Shown here: positions 26,372-34,890 of the stretch, in pieces
Position numbering within the stretch: position 1 is the stretch's first letter
Layout of the letters: each line of letters starts with the position of its first letter
Translations under genes and position numbers: made by a program
Notes under the pieces: model-generated
Databases searched by the model: none
The model's input: the letters and a program-made list of their open reading frames with translations, nothing else
Told to the model about the DNA's origin: nothing
Source of the DNA: an uncultured Acetatifactor sp.
Lineage (GTDB): Bacteria; Bacillota; Clostridia; Lachnospirales; Lachnospiraceae
Assembly: GCA_910584865.1 (NCBI GenBank)
Contig: CAJUCE010000004.1
Coordinates: 117,659-181,658, forward strand
Length of the DNA: 64,000 nt
Direction of reading: 5' to 3'

Positions 26372-28145
26372 TCGCTGCGGCCTCCCCATTCTTCCCCGCA
26401 CATTCCGCCGTTCCGCATGCTTCCTCCGAACCGGACTCCTCCCGTGACACGTCCGCTGATACGTCCAAACCGGCTTCCTTTCGGCCTTCTTTATCCTCCG
26501 ATTCAGGCGCCTCTTCCTCCGGCCCCGACGCCTCTGATTCAGGTGCCTCTTCCTCTGCTTCGGGTTCTTCTCCTTCTGTCCCCTCTTCCTTCGCTCCAGC
26601 CGCTTTTTCTTCCGACTCCTCTGCCTCCGCTCCGGGTTCCTCTTCCTCCGCTTCCTCCTGAGCCGACACTTCGGGCATATCTTCCTCCTGCTCCGCTTCC
26701 GCTGTCCCGTCCTCCGGCACAAAAGTATCCGCTGCCGGCTCCTCTTCCGCCCTATCCGGAACCACGAAGCTGATACAGGTTCCCTCGCCAACCGTGCTCT
26801 CTATCACCAGTTCACTGTCATGCAGCCGCAGAATCTCCACGCACAAAGCCAGCCCCAGCCCCGCACCGTTTTTACTGCGGGAACGGGACTTGTCCACCAT
26901 ATAGAAAGCCTCCGTCACCTTCTTCAGTTCCGTCTCCGGAATTCCTACCCCGCGGTCTCTCACGCAAAAGGCATAGGCATTCTCCACCCGCTTGCCCAAT
27001 ACCTCCACCAGCCCGCCCTCTTCGGAAGCCTTGCATGCATTGTCCACCAGATTTAGCAGCACCGATTTCAGCAGATTCGCCTCCGCATACACGGTTCCCG
27101 AACCGAAGGCAATCCGCAGCTTCTGCTGTGTATTGGCGGAAAACATACTCTTCAGATACTCAAATAAAACTTCTGCCCTCACAGTCTGGCGCTCGATGAC
27201 ATCCCTCTTTGTCACAATGATATCCAACAGGCGGAAGGACATATTTTCCAGACGCTTCCCTTCCGTGTAGATATAATTGGCAGACAGAAAATGTTTCTCT
27301 TCGTCCATCTTTCTGGAACGCAGCAGATCCGCGTACCCGATAATCGCGGTCAAAGGCGTCTTCAATTCATGGGCAAAAGCGGCAATAAAGTCTTCTCTGG
27401 CTCTTACCTCCTCCTGCAGTTCACCGATCGTTCCCTCCAGGACATTTGCCATGGCATTGAAATCCAGTGTCAGCTGGCCCAGCTCGTCATTGCTGATCTG
27501 CTGTGCCCGGAAACTGTACTCCCCTTCCGCCATTCTTCTGGTGGCGTGGGTCAGCAGCCGGATGGGCTTGGTCAGCCAGGTACAGATCAGGAACATCACC
27601 GCCGTGCAGCAGACCAGCATGGCTATAGTCACCCGTCTGTACACGGAAAATCCCGATCTCCTCTCCTCAAATACCTGTGTTACATCCTCCAGCGTCTCCA
27701 GATACAGCTTCCGATCCAGCGCATTGATTACAATTCCCGTATGAATATAATAATGTTCCCCCCGGGGAATCACCTGCCAGATCCGGCTCTCTTCCCTGAT
27801 CTGCTGTAAAAGAGCCGTATCCTCCGGAAAGTCATTACTCATATACAGCGCTTTTCTCTCCTCGTCGGACAATCGCAGATACCGCCCCGAGCCCTGACCG
27901 CTGCTTTCCAGTTTTGCCCCGATCTGTTCCACCGCAATATCCTGCAATACATTGTACTTGGTGGGAATATTCAGCGCCGCCGTCTCAAACGCAAAACGGA
28001 GGATATTGCTGTCGTCCAGCGCCTGCGCAACCTCCCGCTCCAGCGATGTCCGAAAGACAGAATTCACGAACAGATACCCGCTGAGACCAAATGCCACCGC
28101 CATAATGATAATTGTTCCCAACAGAATCTTATATACAAACTTCAT
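26364..28145 (-). CDS. Sensor histidine kinase with long acidic C-terminal tail
   Basis: A 593-residue protein. Two transmembrane helices (about 7-29 and 158-178) bracket an extracytoplasmic sensor. A HAMP domain follows, then HisKA with H259 in FAHELKTPL and HATPase_c with DNACKAS, DRGVGIPE and GAGLGLAL. The catalytic part ends near 465. The last 128 residues are a Glu/Ala/Pro-rich disordered tail, unusual for a kinase. The gene begins two bases after the response-regulator stop, and GGAG lies 8 bases before its start. Confidence 0.9.
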   Translation of the reverse strand: MKFVYKILLGTIIIMAVAFGLSGYLFVNSVFRTSLEREVAQALDDSNILRFAFETAALNIPTKYNVLQDIAVEQIGAKLESSGQGSGRYLRLSDEERKALYMSNDFPEDTALLQQIREESRIWQVIPRGEHYYIHTGIVINALDRKLYLETLEDVTQVFEERRSGFSVYRRVTIAMLVCCTAVMFLICTWLTKPIRLLTHATRRMAEGEYSFRAQQISNDELGQLTLDFNAMANVLEGTIGELQEEVRAREDFIAAFAHELKTPLTAIIGYADLLRSRKMDEEKHFLSANYIYTEGKRLENMSFRLLDIIVTKRDVIERQTVRAEVLFEYLKSMFSANTQQKLRIAFGSGTVYAEANLLKSVLLNLVDNACKASEEGGLVEVLGKRVENAYAFCVRDRGVGIPETELKKVTEAFYMVDKSRSRSKNGAGLGLALCVEILRLHDSELVIESTVGEGTCISFVVPDRAEEEPAADTFVPEDGTAEAEQEEDMPEVSAQEEAEEEEPGAEAEESEEKAAGAKEEGTEGEEPEAEEEAPESEASGPEEEAPESEDKEGRKEAGLDVSADVSREESGSEEACGTAECAGKNGEAAANA

Positions 28146-28147
28146 CG

Positions 28148-28801
28148 TCAGATCTCCAGCCGGTAGCCGATCTTATACACTGCCACCAGGTTCTCCTCCC
28201 AGCCCATTTTCCTCCGCAGTCTCTGCACATGCAGATCCAGTGTCCGGCTGTCCGCCAGGTACTCGTCTCCCCATACTTTTTCATATAAATTTTCACGGAA
28301 AAGCGCTATGTTTTTGTTGCTGATAAACAATACCAGCAAGCCGTATTCCTTATTGGTCAATACCACAGGCTTTCCCGCCTTCGTCACCTTACGGGCCTCC
28401 GTATCCACCACCACATCCCCGGCCGTCAGGATGCTCTCCGTCTTATTGTAGCGCCGCAGCACCACCTCCACCCGTGCCACCAGCTCCACCACGTCAAAGG
28501 GCTTCACCAGATAATCCTCTGCCCCCAGCTTCAGTCCCTTGACCCGGTCCTTCACCTCATGCCTGGCTGTGATAAAGATCACAGGAACCTTCAGCGGCCT
28601 GATATATTCCATAATGTCAAAGCCATCCGCTCCCGGCAGCATGATATCCAGCAAAATAAGGTCAAACTCCTCCGCCTCAATCAAATCGATGGCTTCCAGA
28701 CCGTCCTGCACCGTCTTACATTGGTATCCTGCCGCCGAGAGATTGATGTCAATCAAATCACAAATCGGCTTTTCATCATCTACGATCAGTATCTTAATCA
28801 T
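28148..28801 (-). CDS. OmpR-family response regulator
   Basis: The start MIKILIVDDE at 28801 overlaps the stop of the upstream gene (ATGA), with AAAGAGGA as ribosome site. The 217-residue protein has a receiver domain with D8/D9 and phospho-acceptor D52 (LLDIMLPG), the conserved K in VKPFD, and a winged-helix effector domain ending in LHVQRLRRKMG. It is the partner of the kinase encoded directly downstream. Confidence 0.93.
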   Translation of the reverse strand: MIKILIVDDEKPICDLIDINLSAAGYQCKTVQDGLEAIDLIEAEEFDLILLDIMLPGADGFDIMEYIRPLKVPVIFITARHEVKDRVKGLKLGAEDYLVKPFDVVELVARVEVVLRRYNKTESILTAGDVVVDTEARKVTKAGKPVVLTNKEYGLLVLFISNKNIALFRENLYEKVWGDEYLADSRTLDLHVQRLRRKMGWEENLVAVYKIGYRLEI

Positions 28802-29895
28802 TCCTCTTTTACCCACCCCCAGTATTCTCTGATGATCTCCACCAGGCCTGCCATCGTATCCTTTTCCGTACACTGATAGCTTTCTTCAAATTCCGTGTCC
28901 TCTTCAAATCCGTCTGTACGCTGATAATAGATATCACATTTCGTATCAATCAGCAGCTCCCCTTCAGGTCCCGAATAACTGTATCTGGCCAATACCACAA
29001 TATCCTTCAGGCCGTCCCCGTCCATGTCCCTGCATGTCATCCCCTTCAGGGCATATAGATTGTCGTAATCCTCCATGGGCTGGAAACTCCATACGATAGC
29101 CCCCTGCTCATTGACGAGATAAATCATGAAAACATCATATTCCGCCATCCGGATAATGCCCGGCACCACCCGCAATTTGCCCTGCTTTTCAAAATTCCGG
29201 GAATAATCCTGCTCCTCAATGATCCGGAATCCATTGTCCAGAAGCTCCTTCAGGGTAGTCGCCGTGTACAGGATCTCCGTAGAATTGCCGTCCCGCACAT
29301 AAGAGGCAATGAAATCCGCACTTTTATTCATGCTGAAACGGTTAATTTTGTCGGAGATCCTCCAATCCCGGTAGAATTGTCCGTCGCTCTGAAACAATAC
29401 GTCCCCTACCTTATAATTTCTTCCGGCGTATTCTCCTGTGTCATTTTCACAGTTGGTAATCAGCACAATGTCCGTCAGCCCGTCATGGTTCAAATCTTGG
29501 AAGGATACTGCCGCCAGCGCCTTTGTGGGCTGTTCCAGCTGTTCCAACTGCCTGTAATTTGTCTCCAGCTGGTCTGTCTTAAAGAGCACTTTCCCTTCTC
29601 CGTCCGTGACCAGTACAGCCAGGCGATGATACTCCTTGTGCATAATCGGAACAAGCCGCACTTCCTCTTCCCCAAAGCTCTCCAGCACTACGGAAAAAGT
29701 GTGATCCTCGATTTTCTCAAAACCGGAATCCTCAATATCCTCCACTTTCTCTATACGGGCAAAGCTTTCCTGATAATCCTCATATTTCTGAACCAGAAGC
29801 CCGATTGCCTCATTCTGTGCCGACACGCTTTCCATCGGCAGCATCCCTGCAAAGATACAGATCATACATAACATTGACATCCACTTTTTTCCCAC
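28798..29895 (-). CDS. Secreted VCBS/FG-GAP-like repeat protein heading the two-component operon
   Basis: I chose the GTG at 29895: AGGAG lies 6 bases upstream, and the resulting N-terminus (MGKKWMSMLCMICIF, cleavage after SVSA) is a clean signal peptide. The 365-residue protein carries Ca-binding-type repeat motifs DLNHDGLTDIV and DMDGDGLKDIV, as in VCBS/FG-GAP beta-propellers. It overlaps the response-regulator start by four bases and so is expressed with the signalling genes. It may present a ligand or act as an accessory sensor outside the membrane. Its function is unknown. Confidence 0.75.
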   Translation of the reverse strand: MGKKWMSMLCMICIFAGMLPMESVSAQNEAIGLLVQKYEDYQESFARIEKVEDIEDSGFEKIEDHTFSVVLESFGEEEVRLVPIMHKEYHRLAVLVTDGEGKVLFKTDQLETNYRQLEQLEQPTKALAAVSFQDLNHDGLTDIVLITNCENDTGEYAGRNYKVGDVLFQSDGQFYRDWRISDKINRFSMNKSADFIASYVRDGNSTEILYTATTLKELLDNGFRIIEEQDYSRNFEKQGKLRVVPGIIRMAEYDVFMIYLVNEQGAIVWSFQPMEDYDNLYALKGMTCRDMDGDGLKDIVVLARYSYSGPEGELLIDTKCDIYYQRTDGFEEDTEFEESYQCTEKDTMAGLVEIIREYWGWVKEE

Positions 29896-30081
29896 TGGTT
29901 TCTCCTTTCTCAATCCAGTTTCGCTTTCATCGGGCAGGCCATTTCTCCTCCATGCCCGGAAACGCCACTGTAACCGTAACCGAAAGTATTTCATTACTGC
30001 AAACCATTGAAGCTCGTGAGTATAGGAAATTGTCCGTAAATAACCGATACGGCAATTCCTATATAAACTGTCTTGCATACA

Positions 30082-30096
30082 TATACTGTCAGTATA
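30082..30096. promoter_or_regulatory. Palindrome upstream of the two-component operon
   Basis: TATACTG-T-CAGTATA is a perfect 7+7 inverted repeat in the gap between the Nudix stop and the operon start. On the minus strand it overlaps a TATACT hexamer. A binding site for the operon's own response regulator or another factor is possible. Confidence 0.35.
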
Positions 30097-30132
30097 ATCC
30101 ACTATTGCATCATTTTTGCTACAAAATATGCG

Positions 30133-30624
30133 TCATACCCATATTTGATAGTCCCACCGTTTACATCCCAGATACTGCGGAATTTCATTTCGAACCAGCT
30201 CGGATATCCTCCCATTGATCTGCACCGGAAAAAACAGCAGTCCATCCGCTTCCTCCAGGGGAGTCCAGATACTCTCCTCCTGCTGAAAATCCGCTTCTGT
30301 AGGTTTGCTTCTCTCTTCTCCGATAAGCTCTGCCAGAAAAAAGTGAACTGCCCTGTGCGCATATTCTCTGTAAGCCTCCATCCCGGGATCACCTCGCATG
30401 AAATCGTTGATCTCCTCTGCCAGAGCCGCGAAACGCACCACCCGCACATGATATCCGGTTTCCTCCAGAACCTCCCGTACCACGGCCTCCTCCATCGTCT
30501 CGAAATCGTGCTGTCCCCCGCCGGGTAGGTCATAATACACCTCTCCTGTTGCGGATACACATCTGTTTACCAGTATCCGGCCGTTATGTACCAACAGAGC
30601 CTTGGATGAATTCCGTATCGCCAT
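30133..30624 (-). CDS. Nudix hydrolase
   Basis: I chose the start MAIRNSSKAL at 30624, with AGGAGG 5 bases upstream. The 163-residue protein has a Nudix box around residues 38-60: GGGQHDFETMEEAVVREVLE followed by ETGY. It fits the MutT/Nudix group that cleaves nucleoside-diphosphate derivatives. No substrate can be named. The gene lies upstream of the two-component operon and divergent to the MATE gene. Confidence 0.85.
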   Translation of the reverse strand: MAIRNSSKALLVHNGRILVNRCVSATGEVYYDLPGGGQHDFETMEEAVVREVLEETGYHVRVVRFAALAEEINDFMRGDPGMEAYREYAHRAVHFFLAELIGEERSKPTEADFQQEESIWTPLEEADGLLFFPVQINGRISELVRNEIPQYLGCKRWDYQIWV

Positions 30625-30810
30625 GTCTGCCTCCTGTTCCTGCTGTCTGTTCCCGCACTTTTGCTTTCTGATATTATGTTTTATAGAAAGCTGTCTTTTC
30701 GCCTCGATAAAAATCATCTTATAGGAAGCTGTACTTGCATCCTATATTATGATTATAAACAGGAAAGGCAGGTTTTTCAACCCCCGGAAAAGTCCCGCCT
30801 GGCAGCCCCA

Positions 30811-30866
30811 TTGAATTACCCGTTTTTTGATGGTATAATGTTGACTTGAAAAAGCATCAAGTCAAC
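30811..30866 (+). promoter_or_regulatory. MATE gene promoter P1 with operator-like inverted repeat
   Basis: TTGAAT (30811-30816), a 17-base spacer and an extended -10 TGGTATAAT (30831-30839). Directly at the expected start of transcription lies a perfect inverted repeat GTTGACTTGA-N7-TCAAGTCAAC (30840-30866). This is a textbook position for a repressor, for example of the MarR or TetR type. Confidence 0.65.
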
Positions 30867-30878
30867 TTCTGATTCCAA

Positions 30879-30910
30879 ATGCGCTGGAGCGCATGTAATT
30901 ATGGTATAAT
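30879..30910 (+). promoter_or_regulatory. Second MATE promoter P2 with inverted repeat at -35
   Basis: A second extended -10 TGGTATAAT ends at 30910 and has no consensus -35. In its place is the inverted repeat ATGCGC-TGGA-GCGCAT (30879-30894), which suggests activator-dependent or alternative control. Together with P1 this explains the 326-base gap 30625-30950. The same gap holds two direct copies of a 14-base TTATAG(A/G)AAGCTGT (30681 and 30719). Confidence 0.5.
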
Positions 30911-30950
30911 AAAATGAGGTACAATGTTTTAAACAGGAGATGTCAAGCAA

Positions 30951-32297
30951 ATGAAAAAAGATCTGACCCGTGGAAATGTTACCAGAAATATGCTCCTCTT
31001 CGCCGGCCCCATGATCCTGGGGAACCTGCTGCAGCAATTTTATAATATCGCCGACACCCTCATCGTAGGGCAGTTCCTGGGTCCGAATGCCCTGGCGGCT
31101 GTGGGAAGCGCCTATACGCTGATGACCTTCCTCACCTCCATCCTCATCGGCATGTGCATGGGAAGCGGCGCCCTGTTTTCCTATTATTATGGGAAAAAGG
31201 AAGAGAAAAAAATGAAGGACAGCATGCAGCTTTCCTTTCTTCTCATCGGCGGCGTGACCATCCTTCTGAACCTGGCGGTGATGGTACTGCGCCGTCCCAT
31301 CCTTCGGCTCCTGCAGGTTCCCCCTGAACTGATGGAGATGATGCATACCTATATATGGATCATTTTTCTGGGAATCTTTTTCGTATTTCTATATAATTAT
31401 TTCGCCTACCTGCTGCGGGCGGTGGGCAATTCCGTGGTGCCTCTGTATTTTCTGGGCAGTACGGCGCTGCTGAACATCGTGCTTGATCTGGTATTCGTGA
31501 CGGTCTGCCGATGGGGCATTGCCGGGGCGGCCGTTGCCACTGTCATCGCCCAGGCGGTATCCGGTCTGGGTCTCATGGCCTATACCTGGATCCGGGAACC
31601 TCAGCTGCGTTTCTCCCTGCACACCCCGGCGCCGGCAAAAGGTTCTGCCTGGGAAATCCTGCGTTTCGCTTTCTCCTCCTCCGTCCAGCAGTCGGTAATG
31701 AATTTCGGCATTCTGATGATCCAGGGACTGGTAAACAGCTTCGGCGCAGATGTGATGGCCGCTTTCGCCGCCGCGGTGAAGATCGACTCCTTCGCCTATA
31801 TGCCGGCACAAGAATTCGGCAATGCCTTCTCCTTGTTTATCTCCCAGAATCACGGCGCCGGGGAGATAAAACGGGTACGGGAAGGCATGCGGAGCGCTGT
31901 GCGGATATCCATGCTTTTCTGCGCGGTCATATCCCTTCTGGTATTCCTGTTTGCCCCTTATCTTATGCTGCTCTTCATCTCTCCTCAGGAGACCGGTATC
32001 ATTGCCATCGGTGCCGGATATCTGCGGATAGAAGGGACTTTCTACTGCGGGATCGGAATCCTGTTCCTGCTATACGGATACTATCGGGGAATTAACCGGC
32101 CGGAGATGTCCCTGGTACTTACAATCATTTCTCTCGGCACCAGAGTACTCCTGGCCTATCTCCTGGCGCCGATTCCCGCAATCGGCGTATCCGGCATCTG
32201 GAGCGCCATTCCCATCGGATGGATTCTTGCGGATGTGACCGGGATTTTGTATCTGAGACGTCTTGAGCGAAAAAATAAAGGAGCGGCCGCTGTTTAA
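30951..32297 (+). CDS. MATE-family efflux transporter
   Basis: A 448-residue protein with about 12 transmembrane helices in two halves. The opening LTRGNVTRNMLLFAGPMILGNLLQQFYN is typical of MATE (MatE/NorM-like) proteins, as are GPNALAAVG in helix 2 and QNHGAGE near the start of the second half. It should export cationic drugs or metabolites in exchange for Na+ or H+. AGGAG lies upstream of the start. Two promoters with inverted repeats suggest inducible expression. Confidence 0.92.
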   Translation: MKKDLTRGNVTRNMLLFAGPMILGNLLQQFYNIADTLIVGQFLGPNALAAVGSAYTLMTFLTSILIGMCMGSGALFSYYYGKKEEKKMKDSMQLSFLLIGGVTILLNLAVMVLRRPILRLLQVPPELMEMMHTYIWIIFLGIFFVFLYNYFAYLLRAVGNSVVPLYFLGSTALLNIVLDLVFVTVCRWGIAGAAVATVIAQAVSGLGLMAYTWIREPQLRFSLHTPAPAKGSAWEILRFAFSSSVQQSVMNFGILMIQGLVNSFGADVMAAFAAAVKIDSFAYMPAQEFGNAFSLFISQNHGAGEIKRVREGMRSAVRISMLFCAVISLLVFLFAPYLMLLFISPQETGIIAIGAGYLRIEGTFYCGIGILFLLYGYYRGINRPEMSLVLTIISLGTRVLLAYLLAPIPAIGVSGIWSAIPIGWILADVTGILYLRRLERKNKGAAAV

Positions 32298-32306
32298 CCA
32301 CATACA

Positions 32307-32337
32307 AAAAGGACAGCCATGGGGTGACTGTCCTTTT
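32307..32337 (+). terminator. Rho-independent terminator of the MATE gene
   Basis: AAAAGGACAG and CTGTCCTTTT pair perfectly around an 11-base loop. A/T runs on both sides mean it could work in both directions, and ftsH converges toward it. Confidence 0.8.
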
Positions 32338-32495
32338 CAGAGAAGGTATTTCTTATGGGGTATAGCAAAATACTATATAATGTATTGGGGGTTACGAGTA
32401 TTATAATACCATTGAATCCCCATTTTGCCAATTCTCAAAAGTAACAAAATTAACAAAAAACATTTCTCACTTTTGTGCAATTTATATATTTTTTC

Positions 32496-34307
32496 TTATC
32501 CTTCCATTGCAAAAAGGCCTTCAAACTCTTCTCTCCCGATCTTCTCCTTCTGCAGCAGAAGCTGTGCACAGGAATGCAGCACCTGCTCCTTCTCCAAAAT
32601 AATATTCCGTGCCTTGGCATAGCAATCGTCAATGATGGCCTTCACTTCCTTATCGATCTCACCGGCCTTCGACTCGCTGTGTCCTTTCGCATGAGCCAGA
32701 TCACGGCCGATAAACACCTCGTCGTCATCATCGTCGTAACAGATCACGCCGATATTCTCCGACATTCCGAAACGAGTCACCATCCTGTGGGCCACCTTTG
32801 TTGCCTTTTTGATATCGCTGGAGGCTCCGGTGGTAATATCCTTGAAAATAATCTCCTCCGCAATCCGCCCGCCCAGGGAAACCATGATATGCTGCAGCAT
32901 CTGCCCCTTGGTCATAAACATTTCATCCTTCTCAGGAAGCGGCATGGTATAGCCTGCAGCCCCCACTCCCGTCGGAATAATGGACACCGTATACACAGGC
33001 CCCACATCCGGCAGCACATGGAACAAAATGGCATGGCCTGCCTCGTGATAGGCCGTAATCCGTTTTTCCTTGTCGGAAATGATCCTGCTCTTCTTCTCTG
33101 CGCCGATCCCCACCTTGACGAAAGCCTTCCGGATATCCTCCTGCACTACAAAGCTCTTGCCCTGCTTTGCTGCGATGATGGCAGCCTCATTCATCAGATT
33201 CTCCAGATCTGCCCCCGTAAATCCTGCCGTGGTCTGAGCTACCTGCTTCAGATCCACATCCTCCGCCAGGGGTTTGTTTTTGGAATGTACCTTCAGGATA
33301 TCCTCTCTGCCGCTGACATCCGGCGTACCCACTGCCACCTTTCTGTCAAAGCGTCCGGGACGCAGAATGGCCGGATCCAGAATGTCCACCCGGTTGGTTG
33401 CCGCCATCACGATGATTCCCTCATTGACGCCGAATCCGTCCATCTCCACCAGCAGCTGATTCAGCGTCTGCTCCCGCTCGTCATGGCCGCCGCCCATACC
33501 GGTTCCTCTGCGTCTGGCCACCGCGTCGATCTCGTCGATAAACACAATACAGGGAGAATTCTTCTTGGCCTCCTCAAATAAATCGCGGACCCGGGATGCG
33601 CCCACACCTACAAACATTTCCACAAAATCAGATCCGGATATACTGAAGAAAGGAACCCCTGCCTCTCCGGCCACAGCCTTTGCCAGCAGCGTCTTGCCGG
33701 TTCCGGGAGGGCCCTCCAGCAAAACGCCTTTGGGAATCCTGGCGCCCACCTTTGTATATTTTCCCGGCTCCCGCAGGAAATCCACAATCTCTTCCAGCTC
33801 TTCCTTTTCTTCTTTCAGGCCCGCCACCTGCTCAAAGGTGATATTTTTATCCCCCATGGACAATCTGGCCCTGCTCTTGCCGAAATTCATCATCTTGCCG
33901 TTGTTGCCGCCTGCATTCTGGGCACTGACCATCATGAATAGAAATACGCCCACCGCCAGAACAATCAGCATAGGCACCAATGTGGTCAGCACCCATCCCT
34001 CTCTGGGCACATCCCGCACGGGCGGATCAAAACCAAAGCCTCTCACCAGAACCTCCGCCTCGCCGATGTCCGTCACATACAGCTTCCTGTCCGTACCATT
34101 GGTCAGTTCCACACGCAGATACCCTGTAGGCACCTCGCTGTTGGGATTAATGGTCACCTCCCGGACTCTTTCCTCCTTCATGTCGCTGATAAACTGTTCC
34201 CTGGTATATTCGTCATCCGCCCCGTTCAAAGTGGTCAGCACCGCCACCCCCATCAGGAGCAGAATAATAAAAAGAAAATATGAATTAAATCCTCTACTCT
34301 GCCTCAA
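32496..34307 (-). CDS. ftsH: ATP-dependent zinc metalloprotease FtsH
   Basis: A 603-residue protein. Two transmembrane helices flank an extracytoplasmic domain (about 10-130). The AAA domain has Walker A GPPGTGKT, a Walker B IDEID and SRH region, and the protease has HEAGH (H421-H425). The start codon is TTG at 34307, with AGGAGG 8 bases upstream. FtsH degrades misfolded membrane proteins. It lies at the end of the conserved spoIIE-tilS-hpt-ftsH block, so this is the housekeeping copy. A second FtsH is at 59531. Confidence 0.96.
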   Translation of the reverse strand: MRQSRGFNSYFLFIILLLMGVAVLTTLNGADDEYTREQFISDMKEERVREVTINPNSEVPTGYLRVELTNGTDRKLYVTDIGEAEVLVRGFGFDPPVRDVPREGWVLTTLVPMLIVLAVGVFLFMMVSAQNAGGNNGKMMNFGKSRARLSMGDKNITFEQVAGLKEEKEELEEIVDFLREPGKYTKVGARIPKGVLLEGPPGTGKTLLAKAVAGEAGVPFFSISGSDFVEMFVGVGASRVRDLFEEAKKNSPCIVFIDEIDAVARRRGTGMGGGHDEREQTLNQLLVEMDGFGVNEGIIVMAATNRVDILDPAILRPGRFDRKVAVGTPDVSGREDILKVHSKNKPLAEDVDLKQVAQTTAGFTGADLENLMNEAAIIAAKQGKSFVVQEDIRKAFVKVGIGAEKKSRIISDKEKRITAYHEAGHAILFHVLPDVGPVYTVSIIPTGVGAAGYTMPLPEKDEMFMTKGQMLQHIMVSLGGRIAEEIIFKDITTGASSDIKKATKVAHRMVTRFGMSENIGVICYDDDDDEVFIGRDLAHAKGHSESKAGEIDKEVKAIIDDCYAKARNIILEKEQVLHSCAQLLLQKEKIGREEFEGLFAMEG

Positions 34308-34350
34308 CTTGCAAGCCTCCTGTTTCTTGTGCTACCATCCCGCTTTTGCG

Positions 34351-34890
34351 TCAGTCTTCTTCGCCGGAATCAAATTCCACCACCCCGATATAAGGCAGAT
34401 TCCGATATTTCTGATCATAATCCAGCCCGTATCCTACCACAAACCTGTCGGGAATCTGAAATCCCGTATAGTCCACATCCACATCCACAACCCTTCTCTC
34501 CGGCTTGTCAAGCAGTGTACACAGGCGCAGAGATTCCGGTCCCCTGGCCCAGAGCATCTCCAACAGATAACTCAGCGTCCTGCCGCTGTCCACGATGTCC
34601 TCCACCACAATCACGTTCTTGTTCCGAATTGGGTCATCCAGATCTTTTACGATCTTGACCACGCCTCCGGAGGTCGTTCCGCCTCCGTAGCTGGACACCG
34701 CCATAAAATCCAGCGACACCGGCACCGTAATCCGCTTTGCAAGCTCGCACATAAAAAAGCTTCCGCCTTTCAGTACGCAGATCAAATGCACCTCTTTTCC
34801 CGCATAGTCCCTGCTGATCTGTTCCCCGATCATCTGAATCTTCGCATCCACTTCTTCCTCCGTCAAAAGTACCTTAATGCTCTCCGCCAT
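34351..34890 (-). CDS. hpt: Hypoxanthine phosphoribosyltransferase
   Basis: A 179-residue protein with the PRPP-binding motif VIVVEDIVDSGRTL and the N-terminal VLLTEEEV. It converts hypoxanthine or guanine plus PRPP to IMP or GMP in purine salvage. It overlaps the tilS 3' end by 17 bases. The tilS-hpt-ftsH order is conserved across Firmicutes. Confidence 0.95.
   Translation of the reverse strand: MAESIKVLLTEEEVDAKIQMIGEQISRDYAGKEVHLICVLKGGSFFMCELAKRITVPVSLDFMAVSSYGGGTTSGGVVKIVKDLDDPIRNKNVIVVEDIVDSGRTLSYLLEMLWARGPESLRLCTLLDKPERRVVDVDVDYTGFQIPDRFVVGYGLDYDQKYRNLPYIGVVEFDSGEED

Noticed and set aside
26372..26791. N-terminal Arg/Lys-rich extension of the 25532 gene
   Set aside because: It is the shifted-frame reading of the Glu-rich kinase tail; the ATG at 26371 overlapping the kinase stop is the better start.
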